This document shows positions 51,009-62,415 of a stretch of DNA of 64,000 nucleotides, in pieces (the first letter of the stretch is position 1; every line of letters begins with the position of its first letter). This DNA comes from Galbula dea (Eukaryota; Chordata; Aves; Piciformes; Galbulidae). The position numbers and the translations under genes are program-made. The DNA lies in contig VWZX01009068.1 in assembly GCA_013399015.1 (NCBI GenBank), forward strand, positions 366,816 through 430,815. The letters are read 5' to 3'. The notes under the pieces are model-generated. The model was not told the origin of the DNA. It did no database searches and saw only the letters and a program-made list of their open reading frames with translations.

Positions 51009-53194
51009 CCTAAATCCCTGGTACTTTCACCCTTGTTGTTTTTCATGAGTTCTCAAAGATGCTTCAGAAATTGCTTTGATTATTTTCTTGAACCTCAGGG
51101 TAAATTTTTTTATGCCCTCTTAGTTTGAAGACATACTTAATAGATACAGTTGCTTATGTTTATGGAGATGTTCTACTGCCCTTTCCTAATTCAGGTCTGT
51201 TTGAGTTACTGTGAATTATATTAAATATCTGGCCATCTCTGCTATTTAGGAAATTCTAGACAGAACTTTACAGACCTTAAATATTAGGGTTCTTTACCTC
51301 TTTTTTTAGTTGCTGTTTTTTGCATCTCTAGATTTACTTGGTTTATCCCTGTTTCCCTAAATAGTTTTTAAATTTTTCTTTGTTTACTTGTTTTCATTGT
51401 ATTTTTAATGACTGTTTTTGCTTTTCAGGTTAAAGACTTTCTTATGCAATCATATTTGTCTCCTATTTCTCTTTCATGTGTCCCATTAATTAAGATAACT
51501 TGATATATGCATTTATTAATACTTTTGCAAGGACTTCCAGCTCTCTTAAATTCCCATTCTAATTAAAATGTTTCCCCTCTGCCTAGCAATGTTTTGTTAA
51601 TGTTTACTTTTTAAAGTCTGTTGTTGCTGTCACTTTTCCCTGTTTTCTCCAATGTATCCCAAGCCCTTATTGTACTTACTGAACATTATCTAATTGAAAG
51701 ATACAGTTCTGTTCTTTCTTCTGTGTACATAAACAACATATAGATATGTGTCTGTATATACACAGGCAGAATAAACAAGATTTGAATAGACATATTCCTT
51801 TAAAGGGTTACCCTTTAACATCCAGTGAGTAATACTTAAATGCCAAAACCAGAAAGGTTGAGATCATGGTTGCTGCCACTGCTCTTCAAAATGTAAACCA
51901 GTCTTGATTCATGTGTTTTGTGTTTTAACTTGAAATCAGATAGTAAGTAGGATGCATAAAATGTAGTTTTCATTATGAGCAAAATGTATTTAAGGACATT
52001 CAGTCAAGAAGAAAATGTAGCTTCCTGTTAAGGTGAAAGTTTACTTCCTAGGAAAGATTGTCATTGCTCTTGATGTTAATGTCACTGGAAATTCCCACTT
52101 GCCAAAACAATAAAGCCAATGATACATAATTTGGATATCTAGATGCTAGAAGGTGGCAAATAATAAAAATTATGTGACCATAATGAAAAGATAGCTATCT
52201 AGGAATCTTAAGCTTGGCTCAAGTTCCTTAAATTTGTAAGAATTAATTCCAGTGGATTTTATATCCAGGTGTCTAATGAAGCATTGATTCTATTTGTTCT
52301 GTACTATATAAGAGCCCAGCCCTCCAATATTGATGTTAAAATATTGAAGAATAAGAGTAACTAAATACAGAAGTATAGGTGCATTATACTTAGTGTGACC
52401 TGATGTTCATGTTTGTTGTATTTGGGTTTAAGTTATCAGAGGGCCGATTTGGGAAACATCTATCTTTCTCCTAATGTGATATGCAGAAAGTGATTTTAAC
52501 TTCAAAGGAATCCTGCATAAAATTTGAAGAAAAGCTTCTTTTTACTTCAAGGAATGCCTTTAAACTATTTACATGAGTAAAGAATTGCTTTAAGATATAT
52601 GTTTTAAAAGCTTATGCCACAGCTTATAGTATAGTTAGCTAGTATCTGTGGTTATATTTTGTGTTACATATATGATGATAGAGGAAACAGGATGCTCATT
52701 TATGTGCCTTCACAAGAGTAATTTGATGGATTTTGCATTTTGTCCCTTATACAATTATTATTATTCAAGAGGAGCTAGACTGCAGCTAGTTATCTAAATT
52801 AGTAGGCATAATGGCTACATTTTGCATATACATTTGGTTTGACTGCATACTGCATTCATTCCAAGTTGTAAAGGTTTTAAAAGTACTTCAGTGATAGCTC
52901 AAATATCTTTTAGAAGTTAGCAAATCACACTTTTTTAAGGGAAGTTTTACATTCTTTGTTGTGCAATTGGAGGAGAGCACATGAAGATTGTTATTATCAT
53001 GCTGTCAGAAAATGTGCCAGAGCTCTGCATGCGTAGAGTCACTACAGACCCATGCCATCAGCCTTCCTGGCTCTGGAAATTGTAACAACAGTATGTACCC
53101 TGTCTGCTGGAAAGTATTTATGCCTGAGGGCAGGGGAAAGATGTTCATGAAAGAAGGTTTCTAATCTTCCTGCCTTTCATTTTGTTTAATCTAG

Positions 53195-53346
53195 TTATGC
53201 CACGTTTTGCTGAACAAGTTGAGGTTGCCATTGAAGCTTTGAGTGCAAATGTCCCCCAGCCATTTGAAGAGAATGAGTTCATAGATGCCTCCCGCTTGGT
53301 TTATGATGGAGTTCGTGACATCAGGAAAGCTGTTCTGATGATAAGG
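53195..53346 (+). CDS. CTNNA2: CTNNA2 exon 5 of window: end of M3
   Basis: A 152-nt exon (two bases completing Val, then 50 codons; phase 1/0) encoding about residues 583-633, VMPRFAEQVEVAIEALS through RKAVLMIR. It forms the last helices of M3 before the linker. SANVPQPFEENEF fits alpha-N; alpha-E has a different stretch here, with SSDPAQPMDENEF as I recall it. The donor is a tandem site, AGG|GTAT|GTAAGG, so a second GT lies four bases downstream at 53351. Reading past the donor stays open for 44 codons of intron, which is chance. Confidence 0.97.
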
Positions 53347-53668
53347 GTATGTAAGGCAACTGGGAAAGAAAAGGTGGGACTTATGGAAAGTATCATGTTG
53401 GATGAGAGGAATAGAAAAGCTTCTTGGAATCAGCTTTATTTCATGATAAGCCAGCAAAGCTTCAGACTGAAACAAGTGTGAAACAAAGCTACGTGCTGCA
53501 AAAAATAATTTGCAAGTAAAGATAGGAGAGTGTTTTAGGAGATGAACCACAATTAATTTGTTAATCACCTAGGAGAAGATTTGATCACAACAGCCTGTAG
53601 ATGCAAACTTCATTACTCTTTCCCTAGTAATAGTATTAGTTTGCTAAGATCTTCAAAGTCTGAGTAGA

Positions 53669-53745
53669 TTTTTGTTGTTGGGTTGGGGTTTTTTTTGGTT
53701 GTGGGTTGGGTTTGTTTTGATTTTGTTTGTTTCTTTCTTTTTTTC
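53669..53745. repeat. G/T-rich low-complexity tract
   Basis: About 77 bp of mostly G and T on the + strand: TTGTTGTTGGGTTGGGG, GGTTGTGGGTTGGG, TTTTGTTTG. It has several G runs of three or four. Confidence 0.75.
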
Positions 53746-55138
53746 TAATATATGTGTGCTGCCAAGGATATGAAATAAGTCTGGTTAAAATCTAAATGGA
53801 TAAATAAATTATCTTGCTGCTCCAGTGAGCCTCTGCAGGGATGGTTTTGAATGTTCACCGGGGTAAAGTATGTGTCATTTCAGCACTGACTAACCAGTTG
53901 ATTCAATTTGCTTAGGCATCTTTTTAAAAACCAAACCATAAAATATAAAAAAAAATCTCCCACAACAACATAATTATTGTGAGAGTAGGTCTGTGGTTTG
54001 CTTTTCAGTACTGTCTGCAGTCAAAGACTTTTTAAAAACACAACAAAACAAACCTGGTGTGGGCATCTCTTCAGTATTTGAAAGTCTTGTTTGAAACCCA
54101 AATTGCCTTGAATCTGCCCCAGTGAAAGTCACATACAAAGCAAGTGCTATGGTGAAAATCACAGAGAAAACTTATGAAGCAAAGACCAGTGCTTAAACAA
54201 CTCATGGCTTTCAGCAAACAGGTAACATCCACTTGTGGCTGGGAGTATATCATGGCACTGATGTAAGACTTCAGGCAGTTGGAGCCCTCCAAAATAGCTT
54301 CATTGTAGTCATCTGTCACTATGTATTAACATTTACAGAAAAGCTTTTGACAGGCTTAATTTCATAACTGCAAAATACAAATTCTATTCCCATCCCCAGT
54401 GCTAATTTCAGGTAGCCTGCATTATAGTCATGAGTGGTGATGGCGACAGAACTGTCCTGTCTGCTGTGTGTGGGGCATTTGCAGTTCCTCTGAATTAGGA
54501 AGGAAATGAAAGATCTGCATAATAAAGGATCTCAATTTTTCCTTTGACTATCCAGTTCCTTAATGTATAACAGCACTTTCCAAACTTCTCTTAGAACAAG
54601 AGTCATTTCTAAGCACATTTTAATCTTTTTTAGTCTTTCAAGAGCCATTTGAAATTTCTTCATGAAACAAAATCATCAGCTGGGATCTGCTATAGACCCA
54701 AGCTTTGTCATCCCCTGTGCAGAGTTCCAGCTTCCAGCACCCCACTGTACATCAGAGCTGTCCCAGAAAGGATGCCATGAGACTGTCCATGCTGGGTGAG
54801 ATGTTTCTGCTAAGCACAAATCACCGTTTTAGATTCTGGAGGCACATTGCTGTCTTGCTGTTATGTTAGCTGCTAGCTTGGGAAGCTGATCAACATACAG
54901 GCTTCACAGTCTCCTTAGAAACATCCCAGGTTACTTTTGCAATTGTATCACTACACTTTCCACTGCTTGTATGATAGGAGTTAATGAATTCTGCTTACCC
55001 AGATTAGGAAGATGTATTTTTACATTCAATCAACTTGTTTATGGAGGTGACTGCAATACTCCATATCCAGTCAGAGAATTCAAGCCCATAAGTGGACTCA
55101 TTATCCTTGTGACTTAATTGGGAAAATCCACGTATAAA

Positions 55139-55548
55139 GAATCATAGAGTGCTTTAGGCTGGAAGGGACCTTTCAAGGTCATCTAGTCCAACCCCACTAC
55201 AGTCAGCAGGGACACCTCCAACTAGATCAGGTTGCTCACAGCCACAAACAGCCTGACCCGGAATGGTTCCAGGGATGGGACATCTCCCATCTCTCTGGGC
55301 AACCTGGGCCAATGCCTCACCAGACTCACTGTAAAAAATTCCTTCTTCCTAACTGGTCTAAATCTCCTCTTTCAGTTTTAAACCATCACCCCTTGTCCTG
55401 TCCCAACAGGTCCTGCTAAAATGCCTGTCCCCATCTTTCTTTTAGTCTGCTTTAAGTACCAAAAGGCTGCACTAAGGTCTCCCTGGAGCCTTCTTTTCTC
55501 CAGGCTGTACAATCCCAACTTTCTCAGCCTTTCTTCATAAGAGAAACT
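55139..55548 (-). repeat. CR1 LINE 3'-end copy, ~410 bp
   Basis: Antisense CR1 with a well preserved tail: GAATCATAGAGTGCTTTAGG, CTGGAAGGGACCTTTCAAGG, TCATCTAGTCCAACCCCAC, then GGGATGGGACATCTCCC, CTGGGCAACCTGGGCCA and CAGGCTGTACAATCCCAAC. It is the same subfamily type as the sense copy at 61361-62241 and appears less diverged than most copies here. Confidence 0.95.
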
Positions 55549-58500
55549 ATAAGCTATATAAACTTACATAAACCAGAAATTGCTGAATCAGAACCTTATT
55601 TTCTGTAGAAAACAAAATTAGTTTTGTGTTTGAAACGCTCTCTAGCATTCCCATCTGAGCATCTCACATTGAAATGGAATGTGTAATTAAAGGGTGAGGA
55701 ATTAAGCTATAAAAGACAGTTGTTAGAATACTTTTATCTAATAATCTATCAAATCTCATGCACCCTTTTAACTCAGGCTTGCAGAATTGTATAAAGAAAA
55801 AAAACACCTTGCAAACTTTCTAGAGCATCTGACAAAAAATGATTTCAGGCAGTAATTGTTCATGTGCGTACCATGAAAGATTGAGTTTATCTGAGATGTT
55901 TTCCTCTTTCCATAGAGGAAATAAAAGCCACTTTTAAAATTAATTTTTGTTGGTCTTATTACTTCCAGTAAGCTGAAGGAAAGAGGGATAATCTCTGTTC
56001 TCTTTTCCCTTGCAAAGGGGAGAGTTTATTGTCCCTTTGGAGGAGAAAGAAGACTCATTTTTGCATTGAAGACTCTTATTATGATCTCTACAGAAGGAAA
56101 AAAAACCCACACTTTCACAACTTAAGAAGTAGCATAAATATTTTTAGGAGTATAATTATACAATCTAAATATAAGATAGAAAATAATAACTTAGTTCCAC
56201 CAACTTTTCTATTACTGCATAGGGATCAAATTACATTTTGTTATTTTCATAGCTACTTGTGAAATTCCTCAGTTATTAGACCAAAACTCTCTCTGCACTT
56301 AGGAAGAATCACAATGGCACTTTTTCCTCATTCTTATGTATCTCTGAGGCCAATCTTCTCTTTTCATACATGGCCTTTGCTGTTGGCAACCTTGCTGTTA
56401 ATTGCATCTACATTAGCCTTAGTGTTACATTTGTTTAGATCAGGAGTGCCACCTTTGGAGCCAATCTCCAGCTGTTCCCTCTTACCATGTTTTACTTTAT
56501 GTTACTGAGATCATATGAACTTGACTGTAGGACCATCTGAAGTGCATTTCTCTTCTCTTTGATCATTAAGGGACTTTCAGTCCATGGCAGAAGACTACAA
56601 ACAGTCTGAATAGAAATTAAATGAAAGTAGTGCAAATGTGGGGTTCTTAGCCCCAGCTGTTTGGATATGTGAATGCTCCTCTACTCTTCCACACTTGTTG
56701 GTATAAACTTAGCCATGATCACCAGGGGATAGCCACTGTGGTGAAATCCTCTGGCAAACTAGACTTGGTGTAGAATCTGATAATCTTTTTAAATAGCTGA
56801 TCTCCAAAGGGTGCTTTGGGGACCATTGTCTGCATTCCCTGCCTGTTGCTTCTCAGGTAGAATTAAAAGTGCCAGATTTTACTCTATATCATCCAACTGC
56901 TGAAGACCTGCTGTGAGAGAGGTCCTCTGACTTTGCCACTGAGATGCTACTTACAACACCTGATTCACTTAGGCTGAAACTGCCTTTGTTGAAAAACAGT
57001 ACAGAATAGTGTGGAGTTTAAGAGAAGAATATATTATACAGGCTTTTTTCCCCTCCTTTGCTTTTAGTGTTAAAGGATATTCTGATGGTAAAAGAAGAGG
57101 AATACCTTTTCAGTCTTTCTTTCCTCTCATTACAAGGTTATCTTGACTTGGTGCTCACAATGCTGAAATCCTTACAACTGTGTCTTACAGTTTTGAAGTG
57201 CATACAGTACTGCAGCATAGTGGATTTTCTGTCTTCATCAAGTATATCTGAAATGGTGAAATATTAAATAGCTTTTATAAATCTGCATATATATACTATT
57301 TTGTGACTTATACATACATAATTCATATTTTTTCTGCTGCAGTTACAAAAGATAAAACTATATTGATGGAAGATATTTTGTTTATAGCAGCATCTTCAGT
57401 CTAGCAGCCAGAGAGTTATTAAAAAAAAATAATAAAATTCCAGTGACTGGAAGCTGAAAATCACCAAATTCATATTAGAAAGAAAGCATAATCTTGAAAG
57501 AGAAAGTATGTGTTTACTGGGTGGTTTGTCAGGGATTGTGAAAGATTCTTCTTCACTGGGAGAGTTCATCTGGATTAGATAAAAGAGGTGAAGAGTATTC
57601 CTTATGTGTAGCAGAGATACTGTATTTGGAAAAAAATTAGTCCTGGGCAGTCTTATAGCTTGTGCTATAGAACAGACTAAAAACTATGAAAATGCTCCAT
57701 TTTTCTGTTGAAATCAATGATTTCATAAAATCTATTAGTTTGGAAAATTACTGTAGCTCCTCCTGTCACTGGTCACTCAAGTCCACATTTCCTATGTCTA
57801 TGTGACCATAGGTTCAGGTGTCTTCAAGACTGATTCAATTCTCCTGTCTTCCAGCTCAGATAAATTAAGCTCCAGACTTTGTTGTCTTGGAAACTAGCTT
57901 TTAAATACCAAGGTTCTGTTAGTTATGCACAAAAAAATAGAGTTGTTATGGTATATCTAGAAGGCTCTGCTAAGAGTAAGAATCTTTAAGTCAAAGTGCT
58001 TCAGCATAAAATTTATTTTTCATACCTTTGTATCTAAATAAATAGGAGACCCTATTATACCTGGGCTGCATCTCCAAGAGATCAGATAAAACAAAGCAAC
58101 AGTGTAAGTGTGAAAAGCATGCAACATGTTTGAAATGGCAGCATACAGATAACAGTTAACTAATGTTCTTCATGAAAAATGTAGCTATTTTTGGAATAAA
58201 ATGAGGGTGTTAAGTTCACCACACTCAAAAACCTTTAAGAAGCACATCTGAAAGTTGGTTTGGAATAAGATTTTACTTGTTCAGAGAGGAAATACTGAGA
58301 TTTCCTATGCTTGTAGTGTATCATTAACACCTACATTAACTTGTCCTTTTGGTTTGCACTACATGATCTCCAAGTTCAATATCTAAACCTGTTAAGCTTC
58401 AATATTTTATAGACCACAAATTTTAACATTATGAACATCAGGCAGTCACAGCAATACAATTTCCTGAATGTTTCTTTAAGAATAAAACTCTGAAACATAG

Positions 58501-60484
58501 TTTTTTTCAGAATATTTTTGCATTTTAAGAGGCATCCTCATGTTTTCGAGTGTTGAGAGGTAATGTTTGGGGTATTACACCCTTAATTTACTACAGCTCT
58601 GAGTAAGAAATCCTGGGAGAGGGCTGCACATTATTTTTGATAGTCTTGTTTAAAAATTGGAGACAGAAGAAACTAAGACAAGTATTTTTGTGGGCAAAAG
58701 GTACTGGTTTTCCAGTGATGAGTGCAACTGATTACTTGAATGGACTTAGAGGATGGGGAAGAGCTGGTTTATGAAGAAGGGATTGAAACTCTCCACCCGG
58801 TGCCCAGTCATCATCTCTTGGTAGCTGGTTTGCATGTGGAAGATTTTAAAGTCACGTCTTGCCCTCAGGCAGCTGAGCAGAGAGAGTAAAGTTATTAAAG
58901 GAAATTGGAAAGCAAGACCATTGGATGTTATAATGATGGATACCAGTCTTTTTTTTTTTTCCCTTGGGGGCAGTACAGAAACAATAAATTCAGTTTTTCA
59001 CTTAAACTTCATCTCCTGTCTATCCTATTATACAGACTGCTTGTACATGCATCTCTGCAGAGATGCAGCCTGAGTTTCATTACCATACTGTCATACTTGG
59101 TTATTTCTTCCTCCAGCACTCAGCCTCAAAACAAGTTTAATTCCTTTTCTTTAAGCCAAATGAAGATGGCTGTGCTTTCCCTCTCCCCATCATGGGCACT
59201 TCCCCATGTAGCTAGCAAAGCAGTGCATTTGCTGTTGCAAACAGTGATGTGCACTTCCCGTTGGAAAGCAGGCTGTGATATAAATATCCCCAAAAGACTT
59301 CTCTACATTATGTTAGAGAGTTTGGATCAGTTCCTAGTGACTGAGCATCTTCAAGACAGAGCTGTAATGACAACTGGCAATGATTAGCACCTCTACTAGA
59401 AAACTTGACGTTGCCTCCAAGCATGAAATGCCAGCACAGATGACTACGTCTGTAGTGGCTGGCCCTCTAGGTTAACATCAAGGCATAGGAGTGTACAGTA
59501 AGGTGAGTCTGCACAGTTACTGTCATCTTCTTTCTCTATTACCACTCTCATGTATTGGACCTACAGAAGACACTTGTGGCCAGATCATTGTACTAGATGC
59601 TATTCAAGGTCAAAATGGAATATAATCTTCTGTCTGAAAATTATTTTGGGTTTTTTTTTTTTCACCATCTCTATTAAATATGGCACTAAATAATGATTTA
59701 AAGTAGACTGTCTTTCCTTATATATAAAGAAAATTTTTTGCTCCTATTTTTTTACTGAAAGTAGAAGAAAAAACAAACATGTCAGTTATCTTTTGTCTTC
59801 CTCTCTCCAACACTTTAAAGAGCTTGAAGACAATATATACATAACTAGATTTAATTAAACTGCCCAGAGACTCTCACACCAATTGAAGGACCAGCAATGG
59901 AGATAATGTGGTTTAAGTTTAGGGGATAAGGGAAATTCCAAAGCTCTGTATCTGAAACAACCACGTGAACCAACAAGATAAAGCAGATTATAAACTTTAC
60001 ATTTGTTTCAAAACCAGTTGACATCATTTATATTTTCTTCCAGGGGAAAATCTCTCATTTGCTTTGATAATATTTCTTCCAGAATGTTAGTTACTTTTCC
60101 CTTGTACTTACTTTCCCTTTTGAAGATTAAATGGAGATCCCAGTAACATAATGGTATTAGTGTCCATTTATATATAAAACAACATTATTTTGAAATACTG
60201 CATTCTGGTTTTTAGTGTTTCCAAAAGATATTTTTTCCTGGAACTGCATTCATCATGTTAACAGAGTTAAGAAAAGTTGCAGAGAGGTAATGCTAACTGC
60301 CATTTGTAAAGAATACTAGAGTTGAAACAACTTAATTTTTAAGACAATTCAATTTCAGTTCTTGACTGCTTGGGCAGACAAGTTAATTTAAAAGGGAAGA
60401 GAAACAGCATTTCCTGGGCAGGTAGTCAATGAAATAGGAGCTTACTGTACATAAGACTTTGTCTGTATCTTTTACAGGCTTGTC

Positions 60485-60522
60485 ATCTCCTCTTCTTGCT
60501 TTCTCTCTCTGTCTCTCTCTAG
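60485..60522 (+). promoter_or_regulatory. CTNNA2: CT-rich polypyrimidine tract and acceptor of exon 6
   Basis: About 35 nearly pure pyrimidines with TCTTCTT and two CTCTCTCT blocks directly before the AG at 60521-60522. It serves as the 3' splice signal. The UCUU and CUCUCU motifs are known PTBP1/PTBP2 binding sites, so regulated use is possible but not shown. Confidence 0.7.
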
Positions 60523-60636
60523 ACCCCTGAAGAACTAGAGGATGATTCAGACTTTGAGCAGGAAGATTATGACGTTCGCAGCCGAACAAGTGTTCAGACT
60601 GAAGATGACCAGCTTATTGCTGGCCAGAGTGCAAGG
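60523..60636 (+). CDS. CTNNA2: CTNNA2 exon 6 of window: acidic phospho-linker
   Basis: A 114-nt exon (38 codons, phase 0/0) encoding about residues 634-671: TPEELEDDSDFEQEDYDV, RSRTSVQTEDDQ, LIAGQSAR. It links the M region to the actin-binding domain. Ser of DDSDFE (642 here, 641 in alpha-E) is the CK2 site, and Ser/Ser/Thr of RSRTSVQT are the CK1 sites primed by it in alpha-E catenin (family knowledge); all four are present. ELEDDSDFEQEDYD is diagnostic for alpha-N. The donor is AGG|GTGAGT. The exon could be skipped in frame, removing exactly this phospho-cluster. Confidence 0.97.
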
Positions 60637-61360
60637 GTGAGTACAGAACCCACCTGCTATATTGAGTGTCTGTATAGATACAAATAAAAAACTATACCTT
60701 GGAAAGCAAATATAGTGATTTCAGATTTTCTGGGTCACTTAAGAATGGATGAGAGTAAGCTGACCTAGGTGTTTAAAGTTTTTTCATGTCTCTCTAATGT
60801 GAAAAACACAGACTTTATTGAATGATCTTCCTCAGGCTTGTGTGATTCCTTGCATAAGCCAATTTGCTCCAGCTACTGCTGTAAGTAGAAGACCTCACAG
60901 GTTTGGGATGTGTTGAAACTGTGGGAGTAGTCAGTAAATTAAAAAATAAAAATGAAAAAAATCCCATCAGGGCACCATGTGCTGTATCCAGAGAAATCTT
61001 ACATTAGTCATGTTTCCCAGTGTGCAAACCTGTCAAGAAGATCTTTTTAAGCCACTGAGTAGTCCTGTAATTTAATTGTAATTGAAGACATTTGTTACTG
61101 AGCCAGTGTAATTTTACCAGGGTAATTACATCATGATAAACTCGAGTCATTGTGATTTGTGACTGTAGCTTTTGCATGGGGATTGCAAATGAAGCTGATG
61201 TGTGCTTCAGGGGTCACAGGTGCTGGAAAAGTGAAGTTTGTTAACGCTCAGGATTATGCCACCCTCTGATGAATGTTTACCTTTTACTAAATTGGTTCCT
61301 TAGCTCAGATTGTTTACAAGAAAAAAAGTCAGAATATAATTTTGGGTGCAAATGACATCA

Positions 61361-62241
61361 TTTACCCTCATCAAGTTTGCAGGCAGTACCAAGCTGAGTG
61401 GTGCAGTTGGTATCTTTGAAGAACAGGATGTCAACCAGAGGGACCTGGGCGAGCTGGAGAAGTGTGGGCCCTTGGGAACCTCATGAGGCCAAGTGCAAGG
61501 TTGTGCACCAGGGTCAGAGAAATCCTCAGTATCAATCCAGGCTGAGGGATAAAGGAATGGGGAGAAGGACTTGGTGGTAGTGGAGGGTGAAAAAGCTGGA
61601 CATGAGCCAGAAATATGTGTTCACAGCCCAAAAGGCCAACAGTATCCTGGGCTTCATCCCCAGCAACATGGCCAGGAGGTCAGAGAGGAGGTTCTGGTTC
61701 TCTGCTCTGCTCATGGGAGACCTCACCTGCAGTGCTGGGGCCAGCTCTGGAGTCCTCAGCCTAGGAGAGACATGGACCTGGTAGAGTGGGTTCAGAGGAG
61801 GCTACAAAAATGATCCAAGGGCTGGAACCCCTCTACTGTGAAGACAGGCTGAGAGAGTTGGGGTTGTTCAGCCTGGAGAAGGGAAGGCTCCAGGGAGACC
61901 TTAGTGCAGCCTTTCAGTACTGAAAGGGGTCTATAAAAGAAATAAGCACAGGTTTTTCAGCAGAGCCTGTTGTGACAGCTCGTTGTGTTAATGGTTTTAA
62001 ACTAGAATAGGGTAGATTTAGACTAGATAGAATGAAGAGATACTTTACACTGAGGGTGGTGAAACACCAGGTTGCCCAGAGAGGTGGGAGATGTCCCATC
62101 CCTGGAACCACTCCAGGTCAGATTACTTAGAGTTTTAAGCAACCTGATCTAGTTGGAGATGTCCCTGCTGATTGCAAGGGCCTTGGACTAGATGATCTAT
62201 AAAGGCCACTTCCAACCTAAACTATTCTACAATTCTGTGAA
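61361..62241 (+). repeat. CR1 LINE, ~880 bp 3' part
   Basis: The longest CR1 copy of the window, sense orientation. It starts in the ORF2 end region (CTCATCAAGTTTGCAGGCAG, CAAGCTGAGTGGTGCAGTTG), passes GGACATGAGCCAGAAATATG, CTGGGCTTCATCCCCAGCA and GGGTTGTTCAGCCTGGAGAA, and ends GGACTAGATGATCTATAAAG...AACCTAAACTATTCTACAAT. The coding part is broken across several frames (short open pieces at 61571-61813 and 61587-61784), so it is a dead copy. Confidence 0.95.
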
Positions 62242-62397
62242 AAGAAAAAAAAAACCCTCTGAATGCAGATGACTATCTTTGGGGGATTTTTATTCTTTGA
62301 AAAGCATAAAGTGTTACTTGCTGCATTCAAAGAATTAACTACTAAAGTAAGTCTAAGTAAGCATTCAGATACAACACAGGTACTTCACAGTCTTTTT

Positions 62398-62415
62398 GTT
62401 GTTGTTGTTGTTGTT
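62398..62415. repeat. (GTT)6 microsatellite
   Basis: Six perfect GTT units preceded by TTTTT. Confidence 0.85.

Larger units (their letters stand above)
42503..53194 (+). other. CTNNA2: 10.7 kb intron between exons 4 and 5
   Basis: The intron is phase 1 (the Val codon is split G|TT), with acceptor TTGTTTAATCTAG. It holds CR1 pieces at 48269-48376, 49628-50268 and probably 50440-50500, plus G/T tracts at 47725-47765 and 50976-51008. The first 5.7 kb shows no recognisable repeat. Short open frames inside the CR1 copies are LINE remnants. Confidence 0.9.
53347..60522 (+). other. CTNNA2: 7.2 kb intron between exons 5 and 6
   Basis: The intron is phase 0. It holds a G/T tract (53669-53745), one CR1 copy (55139-55548), a 12-T run at 58949-58960 and a 20-bp palindrome (59048-59067). 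It ends in a long CT-rich tract (about 60487-60520) before the acceptor. Two long chance open frames (56029-56262 and 58905-59387) show no family resemblance. Confidence 0.9.

Noticed and set aside
58905..59387. 160-codon open frame on + strand
   Set aside because: No recognisable domain, low-complexity T-rich start and no splice context. About one such frame is expected by chance in 64 kb of six-frame sequence.
61398..61813. Several 60-80 codon frames
   Set aside because: They all fall inside the 61361-62241 CR1 copy and are broken LINE sequence.
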